A stretch of DNA of 5,105 bases from Methanomicrobiaceae archaeon (GTDB lineage: Archaea; Halobacteriota; Methanomicrobia; Methanomicrobiales; Methanomicrobiaceae), in assembly GCA_030628325.1 (NCBI GenBank), contig DAOVRB010000110.1, positions 1 to 5,105 of the forward strand. The letters run 5' to 3'. The notes beneath the pieces are model-generated. The model did not search any database, was not told the DNA's origin, and saw nothing but the letters and a program-made list of their open reading frames with translations. A program made the translations under genes and the position numbers. This document shows positions 1-5,105 of the stretch, piece by piece; position 1 is the stretch's first letter; each line of letters opens with the position of its first letter.

Positions 1-84
1 GAAGAAGTGATATTCAAAAAAAGGTGATATAAAGTGTGATAAAAAGGGAGGGTAATATATCTGATGAACCGAGTGGTTAATACT
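1..84 (-). terminator. AT-rich tail downstream of cdc48 with T-tracts, possible archaeal terminator
   Basis: No gene is visible in these 84 bases. Read on the minus strand, just after the cdc48 stop, the sequence has a pyrimidine run (CCCTCCC followed by five T, near 52-41) and then a run of seven T (22-16). Archaeal RNA polymerase commonly terminates on such T-rich stretches without a strong hairpin, so this is a reasonable cdc48 terminator. The same stretch also contains three imperfect copies of GTGATA(T) on the plus strand (7-13, 24-30, 36-41). The only plus-strand ORF is eight codons (64-90) and overlaps the cdc48 end, so I do not call it a gene. Confidence 0.35.
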
Positions 85-2595
85 TCATAAGTAGGGTATT
101 TCGCCGGCTTTAGATTGAGTGATCGATTCTGTTTTGAGAATATCCGCAAGTTTCTTTGTTAACTTTTTAATCTCTGTGATATCTTTAACCCCCGCAAATG
201 TTTTTGTCCTGAGAGTTTCCTGTGCAGCTATCTTTTCGTCATTTTTCTCTCCGAAATCAGCCTGTTTTATTGTAGATGAAGCTTTTTTAAGCACAGAGTA
301 TTCTTCATGGTTAAAGATGATTGGCCATGACCTCTCTTCATAATCTTCAATTGAATGCCTGTCAAGTGTTCCTTTGACTCTGGAAAGTGCTTTTTTAAAA
401 TGTCTGGCAGTTACACGCACATTTAAAAGTGATTCTTCTCTTTCCTGTCTGGTTTTTTCACCCATTGCTTTTATAAACTCACGCATCGCCTCTAATTTTG
501 CCTCCCTTACTACAGACTCAATATCTGCGCCAACGTATCCTTCAGTCTTCTCCACGAGTTTATCAATACTGATATCGTCAGCCAGGATTCCACTGCTACT
601 GCTGAGATAGACTTCAAAGATCTGTTTTCTGCTCTCCTTGTCTGGCGGGGGGACATAGATGAGCCTGTCAAGGCGTCCCGGACGCATCACTGCTTCATCC
701 AGCATGTCTGGTCTGTTCGTGGCGCCGAGTACTGTGACATTTGTGAGTTCTTCCATGCCGTCGAGTTCTGTCAGGATCTGGCTGACTACGCTTTCGGTAA
801 CGTGTGACGAACCTTCATATGAACCACGTTTTGGCAGGAGAGCATCGATTTCATCGAAAAATATTATCGATGGTGACGCCTGTCTTGCCTTCCTAAAGAT
901 ATTTCTGACACCTTTTTCCGATTCTCCTACCCACTTGGATAGTAGCTCCGGTCCTTTCACCGAAATGAAGTTACACTCACTTTTGTTTGCAACAGCCTTT
1001 GCCAGCAGAGTCTTACCTGTGCCTGGGGGGCCAAACAACAGGATGCCACCCGGTGGTTTTGTATTTAGTTTATCATATATCTCAGGGTACCTGAGTGGCC
1101 ATTCCACTGCCTCTATAAGATCCTGTTTTACATCTTTCAGACCCCCTACATCTTCCCATGATACATCCGGGATCTCTACAAGGACCTCACGCATTGCACT
1201 TGGCTCGACGTGTTTGAGTGCTTCCACAAAGTCATTTTCAGTGACCTTTAGTTCATCCAGAAGTTCAATCGGGATTTCGTCTTCTGTTATTATATCAGCC
1301 AGAATTTTGCGCAGGGCATGCATTGCCGCTTCCTTGATAAGAAGCGCAATATCAGCCCCCACAAATCCGTGGGTATCGTTTGCAAAAGGTTCAAGGAATT
1401 TTATCTTCCTGAGTTCCTCTTCTGTTTTTTCGGCGCAGATGTCACTGAGTTCTTTTCTGTCTTCTTCTGTTAGTTTAATGTTGTTTATGTCAAGTGGCAT
1501 TCCGCGTGTGTGAACCTGGAATATCTCAAGCCTGCCTTTCCTGTCAGGGATACCTATTTCGATTTCGCGGTCGAATCGCCCTCCCCTGCGGAGTGCAGGA
1601 TCGATTACATCAGGAATGTTTGTTGCGGCAATAACAACGACCTGACCTCTTCCTTTCAGACCGTCCATCAGTGACAGGAGCTGTGCGACCACACGGCGTT
1701 CAACTTCACCTTTTGTTTCTTCCCGCTTTGGAGCGATTGAGTCAATTTCATCGATAAATATTATTGTAGGTGCGTTTTCCTGCGCCTCTTCAAAGACTTC
1801 CCTGAGTTTCCCTTCACTTTCTCCATAATATTTGCTCATGATCTCCGGGCCGGAAAGTGAGATGAAATGTGCATCTACTTCATTGGCAACAGCTCTGGCA
1901 ATAAGAGTCTTTCCAGTACCCGGGGGGCCATATAAGAGCACACCTTTTGGCGGCTCGATCCCCAGGCGTTCAAATATTTCAGGATGCCTGAGTGGGAGTT
2001 CCACCATTTCCCTAACCTGCTCCAGCTCCTTTCCAAGCCCGCCAATATCCTCATAGTGGATCTCAGAGATCCCTTTCTCTCCCTCTTTTGGTTCATAAGG
2101 AGTTTCATTAAATTCAATCTCTGTCTGTGGTGTGACAATTGCAATTCCTTTCGGACTGACCTTTGCGATAACAAATGTCAGGGGATTTCCAAGGATATTA
2201 ATTCTGAAAGTGTTGCCTTCCAAAAACGGACGGCCGATAACCATTCTGCTCAGGTAATCTTCGGCACCTGCCCCGAACCTTACCGGCTGTGTTGGCTGAA
2301 TAACAACTTTATTTGCTTTTTCAGCCTCAACCTTTCTGATTGTGACTTTTTCATCGATACCTGTCTGGGCATTGCTTCTGATATTTCCATCAATTCTCAG
2401 GACTGCTCTGCCGGTATCCTGAGTAAAACCCGGCCAGACAATTGCAGCTGCTTTTCCTTTGCCCTGAATTTCGATAACATCACCGCTCCTCAGGTTAAGT
2501 GATCTCATAATTTCCATGCTGATGCGTGCAATTCCACGTCCGGCATCTTCATGGGCTGCTTCTTTTACATTAACTTCAATAGATGGACTTGTCAT
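85..2595 (-). CDS. cdc48: Cdc48/VAT-type AAA+ ATPase (archaeal p97 homologue), double AAA module
   Basis: An 836-residue hexameric AAA+ unfoldase of the Cdc48/p97/VAT family. It is cytosolic and is expected to unfold proteins and hand them to the proteasome. An N domain (about 1-180; double-psi barrel plus second lobe) precedes D1 and D2. D1 has Walker A GPPGTGKT (223-230), Walker B IIFIDEID (278-285), sensor-1 N326, arginine fingers R337/R340 and pore loop KYYG (255-258). D2 has Walker A at 522-529, Walker B IIFFDEID (577-584), sensor-1 N627, arginine fingers R638/R641 and pore loop KWVG (554-557). All catalytic residues are present in both rings, so both should hydrolyse ATP. Unusual points are about 25 extra residues in D1 (about 369-406), and an extension of about 90 residues after D2 ending in Pro-Tyr-Leu. 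The ATG start is supported by a GTGAGGT ribosome binding site seven bases upstream. The gene has its own promoter and appears monocistronic. Identification is near certain. Confidence 0.97.
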   Translation of the reverse strand: MTSPSIEVNVKEAAHEDAGRGIARISMEIMRSLNLRSGDVIEIQGKGKAAAIVWPGFTQDTGRAVLRIDGNIRSNAQTGIDEKVTIRKVEAEKANKVVIQPTQPVRFGAGAEDYLSRMVIGRPFLEGNTFRINILGNPLTFVIAKVSPKGIAIVTPQTEIEFNETPYEPKEGEKGISEIHYEDIGGLGKELEQVREMVELPLRHPEIFERLGIEPPKGVLLYGPPGTGKTLIARAVANEVDAHFISLSGPEIMSKYYGESEGKLREVFEEAQENAPTIIFIDEIDSIAPKREETKGEVERRVVAQLLSLMDGLKGRGQVVVIAATNIPDVIDPALRRGGRFDREIEIGIPDRKGRLEIFQVHTRGMPLDINNIKLTEEDRKELSDICAEKTEEELRKIKFLEPFANDTHGFVGADIALLIKEAAMHALRKILADIITEDEIPIELLDELKVTENDFVEALKHVEPSAMREVLVEIPDVSWEDVGGLKDVKQDLIEAVEWPLRYPEIYDKLNTKPPGGILLFGPPGTGKTLLAKAVANKSECNFISVKGPELLSKWVGESEKGVRNIFRKARQASPSIIFFDEIDALLPKRGSYEGSSHVTESVVSQILTELDGMEELTNVTVLGATNRPDMLDEAVMRPGRLDRLIYVPPPDKESRKQIFEVYLSSSSGILADDISIDKLVEKTEGYVGADIESVVREAKLEAMREFIKAMGEKTRQEREESLLNVRVTARHFKKALSRVKGTLDRHSIEDYEERSWPIIFNHEEYSVLKKASSTIKQADFGEKNDEKIAAQETLRTKTFAGVKDITEIKKLTKKLADILKTESITQSKAGEIPYL

Positions 2596-2596
2596 A

Positions 2597-2623
2597 GGTA
2601 AACCTCACACGGTTATGTTTACC
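2597..2623 (-). repeat. Inverted repeat in the cdc48 leader, next to the start codon
   Basis: GGTAAAC at 2597-2603 is the exact reverse complement of GTTTACC at 2617-2623, with 13 bases between them. The 27-bp element lies between the TATA-like box and the ATG of cdc48. In RNA it could form a 7-bp hairpin holding part of the ribosome binding site in its loop and stem. In DNA it could be an operator for a dimeric regulator binding at or just after the transcription start. The repeat is seen directly; the function is inference, and a 7-bp repeat could be chance. Confidence 0.45.
2602..2608 (-). promoter_or_regulatory. Ribosome binding site of cdc48
   Basis: On the minus strand GTGAGGT lies just upstream of the ATG at 2595-2593, with the GAGG core about seven bases away. 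This matches the 3' end of archaeal 16S rRNA and fixes the start of cdc48. The site overlaps the downstream arm of the inverted repeat at 2597-2623. Confidence 0.7.
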
Positions 2624-2640
2624 CAAGGTTAGGTTTTATA

Positions 2641-2649
2641 ATATATAAA
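2641..2649 (-). promoter_or_regulatory. TATA-like box for cdc48
   Basis: On the minus strand this reads TTTATATAT, close to the archaeal TATA consensus, with a purine-rich AGAAGAG just upstream where the TFB recognition element would sit. Transcription would begin about 25 bases downstream, near 2620, giving a leader of about 25 bases before the ATG at 2595. The box falls in the short gap after the cyclo-ligase stop, so cdc48 probably has its own promoter rather than depending on read-through. No transcript data are available. Confidence 0.6.
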
Positions 2650-2666
2650 CTCTTCTGCAGTTTCTG

Positions 2667-3254
2667 TCAGCACTGAATTAACTTATTTTCAGTAATTATA
2701 TAATCCATTTTTACATCAAAGTTCTCACTTGGAATAGAGTCCAGTTGCTGGCAGGAATATGCTATGCCGATTTTTACAAGATGTGGATTCTGTTTTAAGA
2801 ATCTGTCATAATAACCTGCACCATATCCCAGTCTGTTCCCGTATTTGTCAAAACCGACAAGTGGGATTAGGACAACACCTATATCTTTTGGATCTGCCGG
2901 AATTTCATTACCCAGAGGTTCAGGAACATTAAATGTGCCGGGAATCAGGAGAGACGGGTCTTTAATAAATGAAAGTCGCAGACTGCAGTCTGCTCTCTGA
3001 ATTATTGGTACAACAACTCCTGTTCCTCTGTTTATAAGCTCCTGAATCAGGTGAGTGGTATCTGCTTCCGGTTCTTTTGAAACATATACAAGAACTGTGG
3101 AATAACTTTTTAAAAATTCCAGCAGTCTGGTTCTGATCTTCCTGTTGAATTCAGCCCGGATTTCCGGTTGAAGATCTGCACGCCTGGTTTTCACCAGTTT
3201 GCGCAGTGTAGATTTTTCAGGTAATGTGTTTATTATTCTAATCACCAGGTCCAT
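2667..3254 (-). CDS. 5-formyltetrahydrofolate cyclo-ligase family protein (MTHFS-like)
   Basis: A 195-residue protein of the 5-formyltetrahydrofolate cyclo-ligase family, which uses ATP to convert 5-formyl-THF to 5,10-methenyl-THF. The hallmark glycine-rich motif LGYGAGYYDR is at 142-151. It is preceded by PLVGFDKYGNR and followed by the typical IGIAYSCQQ and MDYIITE segments. The N-terminal basic helix (STLRKLVKTRR) holds the lysine/arginine ATP-binding region, and length is normal. I chose the ATG at 3254. The frame is also open to a TTG at 3281, which would add nine hydrophobic-rich residues; neither start has a clear ribosome binding site. It lies 45 bases after the aroD stop on the same strand, so co-transcription is likely. 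Methanogens carry one-carbon units mainly on tetrahydromethanopterin, so the real substrate in this organism is uncertain. Confidence 0.88.
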   Translation of the reverse strand: MDLVIRIINTLPEKSTLRKLVKTRRADLQPEIRAEFNRKIRTRLLEFLKSYSTVLVYVSKEPEADTTHLIQELINRGTGVVVPIIQRADCSLRLSFIKDPSLLIPGTFNVPEPLGNEIPADPKDIGVVLIPLVGFDKYGNRLGYGAGYYDRFLKQNPHLVKIGIAYSCQQLDSIPSENFDVKMDYIITENKLIQC

Positions 3255-3299
3255 CAGAAATGCGAAGGCAATAATCGACAATTCCAGAGTTTTTCCCGC

Positions 3300-3998
3300 T
3301 CATTTCAGCATTTCCTGGATTTTTTTCATTTCACTGATATGATACTGCCCGGCTGCCGCAGTCTGTCCCATGTGGCAGTATACCAGTACAGATCCGAATA
3401 ATGGCAGAATCACACGGGCAAAACGAAATTTTTCACCCATAACACTTACACAGATGGGTTTTGGAGAACTGTTCGTATATGTAAGCAAATCAAGGAGATC
3501 ATCTCTGCAGCCCGGTGTGACCACAATTTTAGGAAGATCTCCATAACTGCGCAGGTCTCTTTCAATATCGCTTAATTCCTGAACAGATGGCATATAATTA
3601 AGATGTGCGGATGCAATAATGCCTGCACCACTTTCCTTCACAAGCGGCGCGTAACCTGCATACTTTCTTTCAATGTCTATGAAATCAGAACAATCAAACC
3701 ACGGTCTGACTGCTTCAAGCCATTCTGCAGAATCGCCTGAAAAATTCCCGCCTTCATGTGTACTTCTCAGGGTGGTGATAACAGGCAGACACGGCAGGTT
3801 CCTGCGTTCCTGCAGGAGACTGTCTCTCTCTCCTTTAATCAAATCTAGCCGTAATTCGATAATGTCAGGGTTTAAGGATTCCACTCTGTCAAAGTCATCA
3901 ACTGAAGTAAGGGATAATACTATTTTTGCATTAAAAATGCGATTGTGGTCTTGCTCAAACGAGTCTGAAAGCCCTTTTGGCTTTAATGTACTCCGCAT
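3300..3998 (-). CDS. aroD: 3-dehydroquinate dehydratase, type I (AroD)
   Basis: A 232-residue type I dehydroquinase, catalysing 3-dehydroquinate to 3-dehydroshikimate through a Schiff base, the third step of the shikimate pathway. By comparison with the Salmonella enzyme I read: substrate-binding E48/R50 in IIELRLDL; R78 and E82 in TLRSTHEGG; catalytic H132 in ASAHLNY; Schiff-base lysine K157 in LPKIVVTP; R195 in the MGEKFRFAR segment; and lid glutamine Q218 in AAAGQ. The lid serine is alanine (A214). The conserved fold begins at about residue 24 (NAKIVLSLTS), so the ATG at 3998 leaves a short N-terminal extension. It is the nearest in-frame standard start and has AGGGA five bases upstream. 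An alternative TTG at 4097 would add 33 atypical residues. It is probably first in an operon with the cyclo-ligase gene. Confidence 0.93.
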   Translation of the reverse strand: MRSTLKPKGLSDSFEQDHNRIFNAKIVLSLTSVDDFDRVESLNPDIIELRLDLIKGERDSLLQERRNLPCLPVITTLRSTHEGGNFSGDSAEWLEAVRPWFDCSDFIDIERKYAGYAPLVKESGAGIIASAHLNYMPSVQELSDIERDLRSYGDLPKIVVTPGCRDDLLDLLTYTNSSPKPICVSVMGEKFRFARVILPLFGSVLVYCHMGQTAAAGQYHISEMKKIQEMLK

Positions 3999-4002
3999 AA
4001 AA

Positions 4003-4008
4003 ATCCCT
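4003..4008 (-). promoter_or_regulatory. Probable ribosome binding site of aroD
   Basis: On the minus strand AGGGAT precedes the ATG at 3998-3996, with five bases between AGGGA and the start. It is a modest match to the archaeal Shine-Dalgarno sequence. It is the main local support for the 3998 start over the upstream TTG at 4097. Confidence 0.45.
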
Positions 4009-4097
4009 ATACATACATTTGATCTAAAAGAAAAAAAGTATGGTGATTTGATTTTTCTGTTGGGTGCATTGAAACCTTGAATAGATCTGCGAAACAA

Positions 4098-4107
4098 ATT
4101 ATATTAT
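4098..4107 (-). promoter_or_regulatory. Possible TATA-like box for aroD
   Basis: On the minus strand this reads AATATAATTT inside an AT-rich patch. Transcription would begin near 4077, leaving a leader of about 78 bases to the ATG at 3998. If right, it rules out the TTG start at 4097, which would lie upstream of the transcript start. The motif is imperfect and could be chance in AT-rich DNA. Confidence 0.3.
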
Positions 4108-4109
4108 CT

Positions 4110-4115
4110 GGTGAT
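4110..4115 (+). promoter_or_regulatory. Ribosome binding site that sets the activase start
   Basis: GGTGAT, a common methanogen Shine-Dalgarno sequence, lies four bases upstream of the TTG at 4119-4121. The protein then begins MEINFGGFVPLS, where members of this family normally begin. This decides for the internal TTG over the TTG at 4077, which has no ribosome binding site. Confidence 0.6.
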
Positions 4116-4118
4116 ATT

Positions 4119-4880
4119 TTGGAGATAAATTTTGGAGGTTTTGTTCCACTTAGCACAGTTGACTGGAGGGGTCGGGCTGTCTGTACCCTCTTTTTACGCG
4201 GCTGCCCTGTCCGATGTCATTACTGTCACAATATAGATCTACAGTCCGGCAAAGACCTGCGCGGTAGTGACGAAATTATTGATATGATACGGGAGTCACG
4301 CCTGATGATCAGCGGTGTGATTTTTTCAGGCGGGGAGCCTACCATGCAAAAGGAAGCGCTTCTTTTACTTGCGAAAGCCTGCAGAGATATAGGACTGAAG
4401 GTGGGAGTGCAGACAAATGGCGTATTTCCCGATACACTGAAAGCGCTTATAGATGCAGGGTTGCTTGATATGGTTCATCTCGATATTAAAACAAGGTGGG
4501 AACACTATCCGCACCTTCTGAAAGTAACACCCGGAGTTATAGATAAGGTAAAAGAGTCCCTGATAATATGCAGGGATGCAAATCTGGATGGCAGGCTTGA
4601 GGGATTTGAGGTTGTTGTCACCCTTTTCCGTGGACGTGAAGATGACATTCCGATTATTGCAAAATATGTCGAAGGTATTGAATTTGTTCTTCAACAGGGA
4701 GTGGAAGGGTCGATTCCTCCGTTGTCTTTTGACGAACTGAAGAAAATTGCAGATAAAATAAATCGCCGGGTGAGAATCCGTACCCGTGAAGATGGGGAAG
4801 TTACATATGAGAATAACCGGATTATTATTGCGGACTCAATAGTACTAACAGATATCATGCAGGCACGGAGAAACGAATGA
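4119..4880 (+). CDS. Radical SAM activating enzyme, anaerobic ribonucleotide reductase activase type (NrdG-like)
   Basis: A 253-residue radical SAM protein of the archaeal type annotated as anaerobic ribonucleoside-triphosphate reductase activating protein. Such enzymes use a 4Fe-4S cluster and S-adenosylmethionine to place a glycyl radical on their partner reductase. The cluster motif C-x3-C-x2-C is C29, C33, C36 (CPVRCHYC). The SAM-contacting GGEPT is at 71-75, QTNG at 98-101, and the LDIK motif typical of glycyl-radical activases at 121-124. The N-terminal FGGFVPLSTVDW is characteristic of this subgroup. The start is TTG with GGTGAT upstream. The reductase partner (NrdD) is not in the window, so the partner is inferred; a different glycyl radical enzyme is possible. 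The last four bases overlap the next gene, indicating translational coupling. Confidence 0.88.
   Translation: MEINFGGFVPLSTVDWRGRAVCTLFLRGCPVRCHYCHNIDLQSGKDLRGSDEIIDMIRESRLMISGVIFSGGEPTMQKEALLLLAKACRDIGLKVGVQTNGVFPDTLKALIDAGLLDMVHLDIKTRWEHYPHLLKVTPGVIDKVKESLIICRDANLDGRLEGFEVVVTLFRGREDDIPIIAKYVEGIEFVLQQGVEGSIPPLSFDELKKIADKINRRVRIRTREDGEVTYENNRIIIADSIVLTDIMQARRNE
4867..4870 (+). promoter_or_regulatory. Ribosome binding site of the UPF0200 gene, inside the activase gene
   Basis: GGAG lies six bases upstream of the ATG at 4877-4879 and within the last codons of the activase gene. Together with the ATGA stop/start overlap this supports the chosen start and coupled translation of the two genes. 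Confidence 0.65.
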
Positions 4881-5105
4881 AAATAATTGGTGTTGTTGGA
4901 CTTCCGGCAAGTGGCAAAGGAGAATTTTCACGAATCGCAAATGAAATGAATATCCCTGTAGTTGTAATGGGGGATGTCGTGAGGAATGCCGTGAGGGATG
5001 CAGGTCTGAAGATGACTGACAAAAATATGGGTGAGATGTCACGCCAGCTTCGTGAAGGTCTGGGCAGGGATGCCCTCGCCCAACTGACAATCTCTCTTAT
5101 TGAAA
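4877..5105 (+). CDS. UPF0200/CoaE-like P-loop NTPase, 5' part only
   Basis: The first 76 codons of a gene that continues beyond the window. The protein starts MKIIGVVGLPASGKGEF, with a Walker A P-loop GLPASGKG at residues 8-15 right at the N terminus. VVVMGDVVRNAV follows at about 28-39, as in nucleoside/nucleotide kinase-like P-loop proteins. This pattern matches the archaeal UPF0200 family, often annotated as an AAA family ATPase or dephospho-CoA-kinase-like protein. Its biochemical role is, to my knowledge, not established, and archaeal dephospho-CoA kinase activity has been assigned to a different family, so I do not call it coaE. The ATG overlaps the activase stop as ATGA and has GGAG upstream, so the two genes are very probably one transcript. 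The Walker B and lid regions are not visible. Confidence 0.85.
   Translation, partial: MKIIGVVGLPASGKGEFSRIANEMNIPVVVMGDVVRNAVRDAGLKMTDKNMGEMSRQLREGLGRDALAQLTISLIE

Larger units (their letters stand above)
3999..4118. other. Divergent intergenic region between aroD and the activase gene
   Basis: This AT-rich gap of 120 bases separates two divergent genes and must carry promoters for both. The minus-strand candidate is the TATA-like stretch at 4098-4107. For the plus strand the only candidate I see is CTATACATAC near 4007-4016, which is weak and would give a leader of about 80 bases. Both flanking ORFs can be extended by TTG codons into this gap (to 4097 on minus, to 4077 on plus) so that they would overlap. 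Homology and ribosome binding sites argue against both extensions. Confidence 0.5.

Noticed and set aside
64..90. Eight-codon plus-strand ORF preceded by GGGAGGG
   Set aside because: It is too short, overlaps the cdc48 end and has no supporting conservation visible here. The purine run reads better as the complement of a pyrimidine-rich terminator.
659..1513. Long plus-strand open frame of 284 codons opposite cdc48
   Set aside because: It is a serine-rich antisense shadow of the D1/D2 coding region, with no recognisable domain or start signal. Codon structure clearly supports the minus-strand ATPase.
1984..2502. Plus-strand open frame of 172 codons opposite the Cdc48 N domain
   Set aside because: It is antisense to a well-conserved coding region, with no homology pattern and no ribosome binding site that I can recognise.
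3928..3940. Small hairpin GCATT-AAA-AATGC early in aroD
   Set aside because: A 5-bp stem in AT-rich coding sequence at the junction of the N-terminal extension and the core is expected by chance. No regulatory context supports it.
4008..4020. Three-codon minus-strand uORF (ATG TAT GTA TAG) just before the aroD start
   Set aside because: It has no ribosome binding site of its own, and such tiny ORFs are frequent in AT-rich leaders. No evidence of attenuation is visible.
3999..4097. N-terminal extension of AroD from a TTG at 4097 (33 extra residues)
   Set aside because: The added residues resemble no dehydroquinase N terminus, the TTG has no ribosome binding site, it lies just after a likely TATA box, and it would overlap the divergent gene's longest ORF.

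Overview
This window looks like chromosomal DNA from a euryarchaeal methanogen, most likely of the order Methanomicrobiales. The reasons are a VAT-type archaeal Cdc48 ATPase, an archaeal UPF0200 P-loop protein, archaeal TATA-like boxes, GGTGA/GGAG-type ribosome binding sites, and moderate G+C (mid-40s percent by eye). The order is inferred from protein style, not from a search. No RNA gene, insertion sequence, CRISPR array or phage gene is visible.

Left part, minus strand: an 84-base AT-rich tail with T-tracts follows the stop of a large cdc48/VAT gene (85-2595). This gene has its own promoter: a TATA-like box, a 7-bp inverted repeat in the leader and a good ribosome binding site between 2597 and 2650. 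Immediately upstream on the same strand lie a 5-formyltetrahydrofolate cyclo-ligase family gene (2667-3254) and a type I 3-dehydroquinate dehydratase gene (aroD, 3300-3998). These two are probably co-transcribed, aroD first. They share a reading frame, and only the aroD stop codon separates them.

Right part, plus strand: a divergent gap of about 120 bases (3999-4118) separates aroD from a radical SAM gene of the anaerobic ribonucleotide reductase activase type (4119-4880, TTG start). This gene overlaps by four bases (ATGA) the start of a UPF0200/CoaE-like P-loop gene that runs off the window at 5105.

The genes are housekeeping in character: protein unfolding and quality control (Cdc48), the shikimate pathway (AroD), one-carbon cofactor repair (cyclo-ligase), dNTP synthesis under anaerobiosis (activase), and a nucleotide-binding protein of unknown role. 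I found no convincing new multi-gene system. The most notable details are an extra segment in the D1 module of Cdc48, its charged C-terminal extension ending in a proteasome-docking-like Pro-Tyr-Leu, the inverted repeat over the cdc48 translation start region, and start-site evidence that changes the gene boundaries of three ORFs.
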